Shown here: one piece after another, positions 18,254 to 25,946 of the stretch
How positions within the stretch are numbered: the stretch's first letter is position 1
How the letters are laid out: each line of letters begins with the position of its first letter
Assembly: GCF_000016825.1 (NCBI RefSeq)
Contig: NC_009513.1
Coordinates: forward strand, 1,139,501-1,203,500
Direction of reading: 5' to 3'
Length of the DNA stretch: 64,000 nt
Origin: Limosilactobacillus reuteri subsp. reuteri
GTDB taxonomy: Bacteria; Bacillota; Bacilli; Lactobacillales; Lactobacillaceae
Notes under the pieces: generated by a model
The model's input: only the letters and a program-made list of their open reading frames with translations
Told to the model about the DNA's origin: nothing
The model's database searches: none
Made by a program: the position numbers and the translations under genes

Positions 18254-18290
18254 CAGCGGTGGCGTTTATTTGCTATCGCTGTTTTTATTA
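18254..18290 (+). terminator. Terminator of the toxin-like mRNA
   Basis: CAGCGGTGGC pairs with GCTATCGCTG (two G-U pairs valid on the plus strand) and is followed by TTTTTATTAT. Confidence 0.75.
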
Positions 18291-18349
18291 TACTTAAAAA
18301 CTGAGCAGCAATTGCAGTTCAAAGCTTTTCTCTACAAATAAATTTTAAA

Positions 18350-18380
18350 ACAAAAAAAACCCTTGATACACAAGGGTTCC
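18350..18380 (-). terminator. Original chromosomal rplS terminator (now left of the prophage)
   Basis: On the minus strand AACCCTTG TGTATC AAGGGTT is followed by TTTTTTTGTTTT. Before integration it ended rplS. A near-identical hairpin at 62,052-62,074 now serves the rebuilt gene. Confidence 0.8.
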
Positions 18381-18440
18381 GCACTACTAGTTGTCGCGAC
18401 GACGTTCAGCGATACGAGTAGCCTTACCAGTACGTTCACG
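18381..18440. repeat. attL: 60-bp direct repeat, displaced 3' end of rplS
   Basis: A 60-bp perfect match to 62,076-62,135. It includes the last 18 codons and stop codon of rplS (18,387-18,440) cut off from the rest of the gene. With one mismatch at 18,380 the similarity continues leftward through the terminator hairpin. This marks the left prophage junction. Confidence 0.95.
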
Positions 18441-18467
18441 GATTTGCTAAGCTGTTTCATCTGCTAT

Positions 18468-18579
18468 TCATGAAGTATTCACAGACTATTCAATTAGTTA
18501 ATTTAAATAGGTAGAAACTCATTAATTAGTCATGAAGTATTCATAAACTACTCACAAAAAAACTACCAACTACCTACCA
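18468..18579. repeat. Candidate integrase arm-type sites, left attP arm
   Basis: Two 25-bp direct repeats (18,468-18,492 and 18,530-18,554; 22 of 25 bases equal, core TCATGAAGTATTCA) are followed by tandem ACTACCA / ACCTACCA at 18,562-18,579. ACCTACCA is repeated twice just before the right att site. These are positioned like integrase arm-binding and accessory sites. Confidence 0.55.
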
Positions 18580-18587
18580 GATAATTA

Positions 18588-18618
18588 ACGGCATCTCTTA
18601 ATGAGGTGTCGTTTTATT
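18588..18618 (+). terminator. Plus-strand terminator-like hairpin at the left phage end
   Basis: CGGCATCTC pairs with GAGGTGTCG (G-U pairs valid on the plus strand), followed by TTTTATTTTA. No plus-strand gene is seen directly upstream; it may insulate the phage end from the chromosome. Confidence 0.5.
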
Positions 18619-18689
18619 TTACGCGTTTATATTTATTTTCATTATAACTCCAATATAATTTTCGCGCTAATTCTATATTAAATTTAAAA

Positions 18690-18922
18690 CAAAAAAGGAT
18701 GCCGATTAAGGCATCCTGCTTACCGGTACGGTTTAAGTAATCAACTGAAACCATTTTGCACACTGGCATAGTAATATTGATTGTGCCTAATAAGCACATA
18801 AAAAAGCTAATCAAAAAGACTATTAAGCAACTATTTGCATGGTTGCGTGTCTAGCCCTTGTGGCTAGGCAAATAGTTATTTCAGCGGCGACATTTTATTT
18901 GTCATCGCTGTTTTTATTATAC
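18690..18922 (+). pseudogene. Degenerate copy of the toxin-antitoxin-like locus
   Basis: A decayed relative of 17,908-18,290 inside the prophage. The antisense RNA terminator (18,690-18,718) and the mRNA terminator (about 18,887-18,916) are both kept. The middle has lost both promoters, the ribosome binding site and the start codon. What remains of the peptide reads LIVPNKHIKKLIKKT and ends at a TAG. The loss spans the two direct repeats of the intact copy, which suggests deletion by recombination between them. Confidence 0.55.
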
Positions 18923-18925
18923 GTC

Positions 18926-18973
18926 AAAAAGCCCTAGTGATAATTACAATTTCTCTAACTACCACTAGGGCTT
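18926..18973 (-). terminator. Terminator of the phage late operon
   Basis: A stem AAGCCCTAGTG with its complement across a loop of about 20 nt, with a T-run on the minus strand, directly after the endolysin stop codon. Confidence 0.8.
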
Positions 18974-18978
18974 GAATA

Positions 18979-20178
18979 TTATTGTCGTTGCGAGTAAACA
19001 ACTGAATTAAGTTGAGAAGCATTTACCCCGTTGGCAATATCAGAAGCAAATTGATTATAACCAATACCCCAACTTGCAAGGTAACCATATGGATCAACAT
19101 GTGATCCACCAATATTTTCAGTTACCCAGTTGTGGGTCTTAACACCAGGAGTTCCTGCACCACCAGCATCAAGAGTTAGCGGAATGCCATATTGCTTAGC
19201 ATAGTACCGAGCAACATTGATGTAAGCAGTGTAGTCCTTAATGAATTGATCACGATTATAAGTCCGACCAAGCTCAATTTGTACTGGACTATAAGGGTTA
19301 GCGTTCAAAGCACCCCAAGAAACATAACCCGGTTCACCAACCTCAAAGACTTGACCACCGTCGCCGACAACAAATTGGGTATAAGCTGATTCCCAATTAT
19401 TGTGAAGGTAGTTAGCGTTAGCAGCCGCACCAGACTCAGCACCTACATCGTGCATGATGATGTAATCGTTGATTGCAGTTTGGCTACTACCTTGCCAATC
19501 AGCTAGGTCATAGGTGTGGTTGATTTGTGATGGAGTGAAACCAGTATTCTGTACTTCTGAAAGAATCCCATTCTGGTCCGCATGGTAGGTAACGCCATTA
19601 ACCGTTACATTAGTATTCGTTACTTTGAGATAGGTTGATGGGTCAAAGTAATACTTGTTCTCTTGCCAGTTAACAAGTCCGCTCATTAGACGGCCATCTT
19701 TGCCAACCATGTACCAGTCACCCCATTGTGACTTTACGTACTCCTGCTTATTGGCTTTTAGATAAGTGCCGGGTTCAAAGTAATAATAGTTTCCCATCCA
19801 TTGTTGAACTCCAGAAAGAACCTGACCATTATCACCAATCATGTACCAATCACCCCACTGGGATTGCACATAGTCACGCTTAGTATGGAGGGTTCCATCT
19901 TGATTAAAGAACCAATAAGAACCTTGCCATTGTTGAACTCCAGTTAGCATCTTACCATCTTGGGTTAAATACCAGCTTGTTCCAGGATTAGCCTTAGGAA
20001 GTTGCCGATAGGAACGACCCTTTTGCACTTTCCCGTTGCTCTCGTAATAAGTATAGGTGCCATTCTGCTTTTGCCAACCGGTATTAGCAGAAGCAACACT
20101 TGCTGAACCTAATAAAAAAGCACTAGCCATTGTTGCTAGTGCCAAGTTCTTAACTTTCTTGAATGATTTATTTTTCAT
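18979..20178 (-). CDS. Endolysin: secreted amidase with N-terminal cell-wall-binding repeats
   Basis: A 399-aa lysin. Residues 1-31 form a Sec signal peptide ending ASVASA. About 32-215 hold imperfect Trp/Tyr-rich repeats of the glucan/choline-binding type (SQWGDWYMIGDNGQ, SQWGDWYMVGKDGR). The C-terminal 190 residues form an N-acetylmuramoyl-L-alanine amidase of the amidase_2 type, with zinc-ligand His in YIIMHDVG and later SHVDP. The binding part is N-terminal, the reverse of most lysins. The start is the ATG at 20178 after AAGGAGG; the gene overlaps the holin gene by 11 bp. Confidence 0.9.
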   Translation of the reverse strand: MKNKSFKKVKNLALATMASAFLLGSASVASANTGWQKQNGTYTYYESNGKVQKGRSYRQLPKANPGTSWYLTQDGKMLTGVQQWQGSYWFFNQDGTLHTKRDYVQSQWGDWYMIGDNGQVLSGVQQWMGNYYYFEPGTYLKANKQEYVKSQWGDWYMVGKDGRLMSGLVNWQENKYYFDPSTYLKVTNTNVTVNGVTYHADQNGILSEVQNTGFTPSQINHTYDLADWQGSSQTAINDYIIMHDVGAESGAAANANYLHNNWESAYTQFVVGDGGQVFEVGEPGYVSWGALNANPYSPVQIELGRTYNRDQFIKDYTAYINVARYYAKQYGIPLTLDAGGAGTPGVKTHNWVTENIGGSHVDPYGYLASWGIGYNQFASDIANGVNASQLNSVVYSQRQ

Positions 20179-20539
20179 TAGGATTATCCTCCTTGTTAGA
20201 TTGATTAGGAATAAAACTCTTACCACTAAAGATAGTCTTGTCTGTGTTCAACTTAATGGAACTGTTAGAAATAGTTGTCTTTACACCATCAACTCCAGTT
20301 TCAACAGTACTGGTGGTGACTTCGCCGTTGCCTTCCACAAAACCGCATAAACCAAGAATGGTTAAAAGCGTGTTGATAATCGCCGCTACTTGATCCCAGT
20401 GACCATATGTAAAGCCAAAAGCCATCATGACTTGTTGAATGAGCACAATTAACAGCGTAATAAAAGACGCTACAACTGTTTTGTTAATTGTGCCGTCTGG
20501 ATTAAGGAACTTCTTTTTAATTACTGTTTTGAGTTTCAT
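20168..20539 (-). CDS. Phage holin (phage LL-H / phi LC3 type)
   Basis: A 123-aa membrane protein. The start KKKFLNPDGTINKTV and the two hydrophobic segments (VVASFITLLIVLIQQVMMAF and the IINTLLTILGLCGFV region) match the holin_1 family. The tail is polar, with a Lys/Glu/Asn-rich end. It forms the membrane lesion that triggers lysis, or here activates the pre-exported lysin. It overlaps the upstream gene by 4 bp and the endolysin by 11 bp. Confidence 0.85.
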   Translation of the reverse strand: MKLKTVIKKKFLNPDGTINKTVVASFITLLIVLIQQVMMAFGFTYGHWDQVAAIINTLLTILGLCGFVEGNGEVTTSTVETGVDGVKTTISNSSIKLNTDKTIFSGKSFIPNQSNKEDNPNEK

Positions 20540-20862
20540 TTATAATTCCCTCTTTCCAAATTTGTAATTCTTCGTTCATGATCCTTTAATTGCTCATCAT
20601 GACGAATAAATTTCTTATCTCCTTGCTCCAATCGTTCATTGGCTTTAGCATATTGACGATTAGAAACCTCCATATTTCGATTCAACTTACTTAGTTCATC
20701 ATAAATTGGGCCGAGAATATTTTGTTCGATATTATCAATTGCCGTCTTTGAGCGTTTGCCCAGCCAACGGAAGCCAGCAATAATAAAGCCGATGATTGTT
20801 AGAATTGCCACCCAATCCTCTAACGAATACCCCAGAAAATAGCGAACTGTTACCCAGTGCAT
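20536..20862 (-). CDS. Membrane-anchored coiled-coil protein of the lysis cassette
   Basis: A 108-aa protein with one N-terminal membrane helix (about residues 17-33) followed by a heptad-rich region (about 45-100). Layout and place before the holin resemble the XhlA-type accessory lysis proteins, but I see no specific signature. It could equally be a second holin-like or tail-tip anchor protein. Confidence 0.65.
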   Translation of the reverse strand: MHWVTVRYFLGYSLEDWVAILTIIGFIIAGFRWLGKRSKTAIDNIEQNILGPIYDELSKLNRNMEVSNRQYAKANERLEQGDKKFIRHDEQLKDHERRITNLERGNYK

Positions 20863-20876
20863 TTACTCACCTCCAA

Positions 20877-21965
20877 CTATTGAGCGGCGCTACTTGCCGA
20901 CGTCTCAGAGGTACTTGCTGAACTTGCATTAGTAGCTGGGGCCGATGATGCTGGTGTACTATCTGGTGTCGTAGTTGATGAGCTTGCTGGAGTAGATGGC
21001 GAATCAGCTGATGAAGCCGGCGTATCCGGCTTAGCTTCTTGTAAAGCTTTAACTTGTGATGTTAAATCAGTTACTTGTGATGTTAAGTTAGCAACCTGCG
21101 TTTGCAAGTCTTTATTTACTGCCGACTTTTGCAACGCATCTAATGCAGTTGCGTTGTCTTGCGCTTGTTGGCGCAACTGATTAAAGGACGCAATCGTAAC
21201 ATACTTACTAGGGTCTGCGTCTTTCCCCGCTTGTCCCTCAGCAATCACACCTGTATCGGTGCCACCAATCATCCAGTGTTTAGTCTTAGGGTCAATTGTT
21301 GGCGTTAATCCATTGTTACCATCAAGCCCCTTGCTACCAACACCGGGAATACCTTGGAGTCCTTGCTCGCCTTGAACGCCTTGTGGTAGTTGCAAATTCA
21401 AAGTATAGGTATTAGGATCGCTTTGTAATGGTACTAAAGTAGCTGATGGTTGAGCGTCTGGTGACAGCTTGGTTACCGAGCCAATCACAATCTTCGGGGT
21501 CTTTCCAGGATCACCCTTGGCACCTTTAGTCAAAGTTCCCACTTTTTGCATAACCGCATTCCAAAAGGCATTAATTGTCATTGATGGAATGTTAGTTACA
21601 TCTGATACCTTCATTGAGTTTTCTTCAATCGTAAATTGAGCAAATCCTTTTGAGGGATAGACAGCATCTTTCTGCGTGTCGTTGCTCATCGCCCACAATT
21701 CAACAATATAGTTGCCAGGGGTTAATTGTTTAACGTCTTCTGTTTTAAGAATGACATTCTTATCTTGAATATACCCGGTAGCCGTAGCAGCGAAGTCCTT
21801 AGGGTGTTCTAAGTCATTGTTTAAGGTACTAGCAATCTTGAACGTTAATGTCCGATTACTAAAATCAGGTACTTTATCATCATCAAGCGCAGTAAAAGTC
21901 ATTACTGCATCCGTATCACCGAACTTCCAATCTTTCCAATTATCAGCAATTGTTAGTGTGCGCAT
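20877..21965 (-). CDS. Baseplate upper protein-like (BppU N-domain) with collagen-like repeats
   Basis: A 362-aa structural protein. The first 130 or so residues (MRTLTIADNWKDWKFGD...) form a BppU-type beta domain that attaches to the baseplate. Then come G-X-Y collagen-like triplets (QGEQGLQGIPG), a coiled coil rich in LTSQV repeats, and a 50-residue Ser/Thr/Pro/Ala-rich tail. It begins at the ATG 21965 after AAAGGAG. It is probably a trimeric peripheral fibre or adhesion subunit; the low-complexity tail resembles surface linkers. Confidence 0.75.
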   Translation of the reverse strand: MRTLTIADNWKDWKFGDTDAVMTFTALDDDKVPDFSNRTLTFKIASTLNNDLEHPKDFAATATGYIQDKNVILKTEDVKQLTPGNYIVELWAMSNDTQKDAVYPSKGFAQFTIEENSMKVSDVTNIPSMTINAFWNAVMQKVGTLTKGAKGDPGKTPKIVIGSVTKLSPDAQPSATLVPLQSDPNTYTLNLQLPQGVQGEQGLQGIPGVGSKGLDGNNGLTPTIDPKTKHWMIGGTDTGVIAEGQAGKDADPSKYVTIASFNQLRQQAQDNATALDALQKSAVNKDLQTQVANLTSQVTDLTSQVKALQEAKPDTPASSADSPSTPASSSTTTPDSTPASSAPATNASSASTSETSASSAAQ

Positions 21966-21984
21966 ATGTTTCTCCTTTCTATTT

Positions 21985-22012
21985 TGTGCAAAATAAAAAC
22001 GCCCTATCGGAC
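21985..22012 (-). terminator. Weak intrinsic terminator inside the late operon
   Basis: On the minus strand ACGTCC GATA GGGCGT is followed by TTTATTTT, overlapping the end of the 183-aa gene. It may reduce read-through into the lysis genes. Confidence 0.45.
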
Positions 22013-22555
22013 GTTCTCCTTCTTTATTCTTTCCCATTGAATGGAAAAATATTCTCGTGACAAATCAACAAGATCATCAATCTCTTTTGCTGGCAGAGAT
22101 CTATTCGATTCCAGGTTTTCAATAACTTTCTCAATCTGATTATTAATGTCTGTTACTAGATAATCATGATCATCATATAAGTGCATTCGTATTTGGGCTT
22201 GCAGTGCATATAACTCGCTCGAAGTCTGATTTGCTTTTTTAATCGCTGCTTTTGCATCCTCAGTTATGTTGTCAAAAACTCGATCATTGCTGTTTGACTT
22301 TATTGCTTCACTGAAACGCCCTACTAAACCATCGGTTGCATTGTAGACTTGATGAGTCTGAAAACACGCTTTGACAAACTTGCTAATAAGATCACGAGTT
22401 TCATTGTTCCACTCTAATGTAACTTCATTTGTCTTTTCGAGATTTAACATTTTTGTAGTCTCCCTTTGCGTTCTATTGCTTAAATGTGCAATTAAAATAT
22501 TCGTCATAGATGCAATAAGACCTGCTACCAGACCTGTTCCAATTACGTTCCACAT
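22004..22555 (-). CDS. Membrane-anchored phage protein, unknown
   Basis: A 183-aa protein. It has one N-terminal hydrophobic helix (about residues 4-24) with no signal cleavage site, then a long helical, charged domain. GGTGGATTAATT precedes the ATG. It lies between the XkdX-like gene and the second BppU-like gene. No known family recognised. Confidence 0.7.
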   Translation of the reverse strand: MWNVIGTGLVAGLIASMTNILIAHLSNRTQRETTKMLNLEKTNEVTLEWNNETRDLISKFVKACFQTHQVYNATDGLVGRFSEAIKSNSNDRVFDNITEDAKAAIKKANQTSSELYALQAQIRMHLYDDHDYLVTDINNQIEKVIENLESNRSLPAKEIDDLVDLSREYFSIQWERIKKENVR

Positions 22556-22593
22556 AATTAATCCACCTTTTAATTGATGAATTAATTATACAA

Positions 22594-22713
22594 TTACTCT
22601 GCATACTTTTTGCCAGTAAATTCTTTATATTGTTCCTTTGTAATTGCCCCGTCTTTAACTGCCCAGCGAATATCAGCATACTGTTGAGCTAGCATTTTGA
22701 TTATCTCAATCAT
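22594..22713 (-). CDS. XkdX-family small phage protein
   Basis: A 39-aa peptide ending with the pattern DGAITKEQYKEFTGKKY, typical of XkdX family proteins found just downstream of tail fibre genes. Its function is not established. It overlaps the end of the 134-aa gene by 8 bp, indicating translational coupling. Confidence 0.8.
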   Translation of the reverse strand: MIEIIKMLAQQYADIRWAVKDGAITKEQYKEFTGKKYAE

Positions 22714-23110
22714 TTTTATCACTCTTTTCTAACTGATTGACTTTTTGCGTCAATTGGAAGACTTGTTGTGTTAAAGCATTGATTAATTTAGCTGATCCGT
22801 CTGGTTCACTTGCTGGAACGTTGTATAGCTTTCGGTATTCATCATTACTAATGCCATGCCAGGTATTATTTGCTGGATCATAAGTAGGCTCATTCAATCC
22901 ATCTGGTGGTACAGTAGGCGTTGCATTGGCAATCACTGTTCCGGGCTTAATCTTGGCTAAACCAGTTAGGTGATAGCTATCGTCATATTCATAAACTGTT
23001 TGCGGCTTATTGATGGATTCATTATCCGCCAATTCATATGCTTCTAAGTTAATGTTGTCTTTACGTCCCACAAAGAGGTTATTCTTGTTATATACATAGA
23101 TTGTTGCCAT
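22706..23110 (-). CDS. Tail-tip accessory protein, unknown
   Basis: A 134-aa protein: beta-rich N-terminal part (MATIYVYNKNNLFVG), a Pro-rich middle, and a short C-terminal coiled coil (LTQQVFQLTQKVNQLEK). This family commonly follows BppU genes and precedes XkdX in lactobacillus and lactococcus phages. The start is the ATG at 23110 after GGGGTGAG. The role is inferred from place only. Confidence 0.65.
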   Translation of the reverse strand: MATIYVYNKNNLFVGRKDNINLEAYELADNESINKPQTVYEYDDSYHLTGLAKIKPGTVIANATPTVPPDGLNEPTYDPANNTWHGISNDEYRKLYNVPASEPDGSAKLINALTQQVFQLTQKVNQLEKSDKND

Positions 23111-23121
23111 ATTGCTCACCC

Positions 23122-24231
23122 CTATCTGTCAAATGCAATAATTACAAGACTAAGTCGTTCAATTTCGTGGCGCTTGCCTTTAAGACTGATATTGAGCTTC
23201 TTACTATCAATATCAAGACGTGGTAAAGCATACCCTTCAAAGTGATACATCTGTGCAATTGCCACATCAGCGTTATCAACGGTCCATGGAAGATAGATTT
23301 GTGATTCATTAAAGTCTTGGTCATTGTCGACCTTAACATCACCACGTCCTAGAATTAGGTTCACATTCTGCATAATATGGAACTTAGAGAGAGCAAAGTC
23401 ATTTCCGTTGTTAGCACGTGACAGACAACCACCTAAGGTATAATCACGAGTCCAAGCGGAATCGGTTCTCAATACATTAGCTAACCGTCCAGTAATCGAA
23501 TTAAGCTGGCTAGTTAAACCATTGAACTTGTTATCAGTATAGTTGAATAGCGCTTGGCGAGCTGGTCCTTGCAAGTTGTCAATCTCAGTAACTCCGTGGA
23601 ACTTGTTCTCACCAGTAAAATTATTGTTCCCACCAAAAGTTGCCACTTGGTTAGCCGAGATTGCAGCTAATAATGCTTGAACTGCTGAACGGGCAACATC
23701 TGCTGCTCCCTCTGTTCCTGAAAGCATTGCTTTAAGCTGATTAACCCAGTTAGCAACTTCTTGTTCAACTCCAGCCATGCTTTGACTTACATATCCATTG
23801 AATATTTTAGAATCTCCATAGGTCATATAGTCAGCACCAGCTAGCGTAGTAAAGGCAACATTAATCGTTGAAATAACTTGATTGTTACTGTCCTTAATAC
23901 GGAAATAGGCTTGCTGATAATCACCAAGTGCTTGATAGAACGCTCCCGGAATTGTAAAGTCAAGCGTACCAACAGATGGATCAATTACTTTGTAAGTGGC
24001 ACCAGAAATTTTTAACCGCCCATCATGGTCAACACCCACAAGGTCAATCGACTTGCCTTGCATATTCATTGGCAGGTGATTAGGACCTTGTACAATAACA
24101 AATGGCACAACTCGCCCGTTATCGCCTTGATGACCATTCATTGCTGGCATTTTAACCGTAGTATCGGCTGAAACTGTGGTATCAAGGATAATCCGATTAT
24201 TGCGGTCTTTAGCTTCAATTAAATCAGCCAT
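23122..24231 (-). CDS. BppU-family baseplate upper protein
   Basis: A 369-aa protein. The first 160 or so residues match the BppU N-terminal domain (MADLIEAKDRNNRIILDTT, with the GSID-type loop); the middle is a helical linker and the last 130 residues form a beta-rich, probably receptor-facing head. It starts 3 bp after the SGNH hydrolase stop codon; AGGAG sets the ATG at 24231. In lactococcal phages BppU links the tail tip to receptor-binding proteins, so the same role is inferred here. Confidence 0.82.
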   Translation of the reverse strand: MADLIEAKDRNNRIILDTTVSADTTVKMPAMNGHQGDNGRVVPFVIVQGPNHLPMNMQGKSIDLVGVDHDGRLKISGATYKVIDPSVGTLDFTIPGAFYQALGDYQQAYFRIKDSNNQVISTINVAFTTLAGADYMTYGDSKIFNGYVSQSMAGVEQEVANWVNQLKAMLSGTEGAADVARSAVQALLAAISANQVATFGGNNNFTGENKFHGVTEIDNLQGPARQALFNYTDNKFNGLTSQLNSITGRLANVLRTDSAWTRDYTLGGCLSRANNGNDFALSKFHIMQNVNLILGRGDVKVDNDQDFNESQIYLPWTVDNADVAIAQMYHFEGYALPRLDIDSKKLNISLKGKRHEIERLSLVIIAFDR

Positions 24232-24233
24232 TA

Positions 24234-25379
24234 TCATTCTCCTTTCAATATCTTATTAATATAACCAATTAACGTGTTTAATTTGTTTTCAATCAGATAC
24301 CAGTTGTAATTAACGGTATCTTTGTAATGAGCATCAGTCGCCAAACTGTCAACACGTAGCAATCGCAATAGGCTAGTTTTAGCACCCGTTTCAGGGTCAC
24401 ATAACCAGTTGCTATTACATAAGCTAATCAGCTCGTTAACTTCTCGCTCTAAGTTGAAGAAACTTAATAATACATAGTTGCGAAGCGGACGAGTAAGCGC
24501 ATTGTCGGGAGCGATTAACGTTGCCTGAACCTGCTTACTATCCGTTCCCATAAGGTTGTGCATTTGGCTATAAAGTTCATTAATCTTGTTGAGCGTCCGG
24601 TTAATCCCGTTACTCACATTGGTACCAATCCCAAATAAATCTGCTAAACGGTCAAGCCTCAACTCATCAACTGTTTTAACAACTGGTGGTTGAGGCTTAT
24701 TTTCTGGCTTATCAGTTTTAGGTGGATTATCGTGAGGAGGGTCAATATGTGGTGGTGGACTCGGTTGAACTGTTCCACCTGCCATTTGCTTAAACTTCTC
24801 TGCTAGCCGTTGAGCAATAGCTCGCATCGTTGCTTTCGTTGGGTGTACTCCTGTATTACCGTCACCCAGTGTTTGATTAGCATTTTCGTAGGTAATTAAT
24901 GGATCTGGGCGCCAGTCGTAATATTCAAGCCCTTCTTGTTTGGCAACGTCAATTAACATGTCGTCTAACTGATTCTGGTTCCAGAAAGCATTGTTGACAT
25001 CATAAAGGGTCTTGCTTCCTTGTCGAAAGTCCTCAGTCGGCAATTCCAACAAGATTTTAATGTTAGGGTTCTTACGCTTTAACGCCTCAAACCCATTAAC
25101 CGCATTCTGCTTAACAGTTGCTAAGGCTTCGGGCCAGCTGAAGTTATTAACTCCATAACTTACTAGCGCATAGTCGAACCCTGATACGTCAGTCTTATTG
25201 ACCATCGCCGTAAAGCCATTTGAACTATTGTCATACTTAGTTCCGCCAATCGCTACATTGGCTACCTGCCAGCCTAAGTGTTGACCAATCAATTCAGGGA
25301 TCCGTTGATTGGCTGAAACATTTTCTTTTCCGTCCCAACCAGCAAAAATTGAATCGCCAAACGCAACTAGTTTGGTCAT
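24234..25379 (-). CDS. SGNH/GDSL hydrolase in the baseplate module
   Basis: A 381-aa protein. Residues 1 to about 200 form an SGNH hydrolase: the catalytic Ser in FGDSIFAGW, Gly in the VAIGGT block, Asn in YGVNNF and the Asp/His-type block GNTGVHPT. A Pro-rich linker (about 203-225) leads to a helical C-terminal region of about 150 residues. Phage SGNH enzymes remove acyl groups from cell-wall sugars or teichoic acids, which fits a tail-tip esterase that trims the receptor. The substrate is not known. Confidence 0.82.
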   Translation of the reverse strand: MTKLVAFGDSIFAGWDGKENVSANQRIPELIGQHLGWQVANVAIGGTKYDNSSNGFTAMVNKTDVSGFDYALVSYGVNNFSWPEALATVKQNAVNGFEALKRKNPNIKILLELPTEDFRQGSKTLYDVNNAFWNQNQLDDMLIDVAKQEGLEYYDWRPDPLITYENANQTLGDGNTGVHPTKATMRAIAQRLAEKFKQMAGGTVQPSPPPHIDPPHDNPPKTDKPENKPQPPVVKTVDELRLDRLADLFGIGTNVSNGINRTLNKINELYSQMHNLMGTDSKQVQATLIAPDNALTRPLRNYVLLSFFNLEREVNELISLCNSNWLCDPETGAKTSLLRLLRVDSLATDAHYKDTVNYNWYLIENKLNTLIGYINKILKGE

Positions 25380-25391
25380 GTTACCACCTCG

Positions 25392-25661
25392 TTATTGATT
25401 GTTCGGTTCAGTATTTTGGTTTTCCTTTTTGATAGCTGTATCAGCGGCGAGCTTCTGCTTAGCAATGGTAATTAAGTCCTTCATTGATAATTGCATAAAG
25501 TCCTTGCTTTCTGGTAAATCATCTGGTTTAACCCGAATTGAAGCATTGACAAATTCAGTACTATCAGCACTTTCATTATGCAAACCAACTTGCGCATAAA
25601 GACACTTGCCAGTATTAGTATCAAATTGGTAGTTAAATGAGCTTAATTGTGTTTCATTCAT
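25392..25661 (-). CDS. Small phage structural-region protein, unknown
   Basis: An 89-aa protein with a beta-rich N-terminal half and a Lys/Glu/Asn-rich tail. AGGAGG upstream. It sits between the terminator at 25,690-25,727 and the SGNH gene. No family recognised. Confidence 0.6.
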   Translation of the reverse strand: MNETQLSSFNYQFDTNTGKCLYAQVGLHNESADSTEFVNASIRVKPDDLPESKDFMQLSMKDLITIAKQKLAADTAIKKENQNTEPNNQ

Positions 25662-25687
25662 GGTATTTTCCTCCTAAATTTTTGTAC

Positions 25688-25727
25688 TAAAAAGGCCCAC
25701 AGCTTACTTATTAGCTTGTGGGTCTTG
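25688..25727 (-). terminator. Intrinsic terminator within the tail operon
   Basis: On the minus strand ACCCACAAGC pairs with GCTGTGGGC and is followed by CTTTTTAG. It overlaps the last codons of the 80-aa gene and would lower expression of the adhesion and lysis genes unless antiterminated. Confidence 0.6.
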
Positions 25728-25946
25728 TTTTGTTTCCGGTTCAGTAGTTTGTGTTTGACTATCTGTTTTCTTGTCGTCTTCCTTAGACAACTTGGTTTTC
25801 AAGTCTTCAATTTGTTTCCTTAATTGGTCATTTTCATTTGATAGTTCAACTGCTTGTGCTTTGAAACTTGCTCGATCGATTTCGGCATTAGAAAGACGTG
25901 CTGCTAATTCTCGGGCGGTTTGTACTAATAAATCATTGTTATTCAT
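25704..25946 (-). CDS. Small coiled-coil phage protein
   Basis: An 80-aa protein: heptad pattern over residues 8-55 (NENDQLRKQIEDLKTKL), then a polar Thr/Gln/Lys tail. It overlaps the fibre gene by 8 bp, so it is translated by coupling. It may assist fibre folding or attachment; this is inferred from position. Confidence 0.6.
   Translation of the reverse strand: MNNNDLLVQTARELAARLSNAEIDRASFKAQAVELSNENDQLRKQIEDLKTKLSKEDDKKTDSQTQTTEPETKQDPQANK

Noticed and set aside
18246..18304. 19-codon frame MLFQRWRLFAIAVF after the toxin-like gene
   Set aside because: It lies within the terminator hairpin of the toxin-like mRNA; its hydrophobic look is a by-product of the T-rich stem. The second copy does not keep the frame.
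20877..21080. Frameshifted or corrupted tail of the collagen-like protein
   Set aside because: The Ser/Thr/Pro/Ala-rich end is low complexity but in frame and ends cleanly; such tails occur in surface and fibre proteins.
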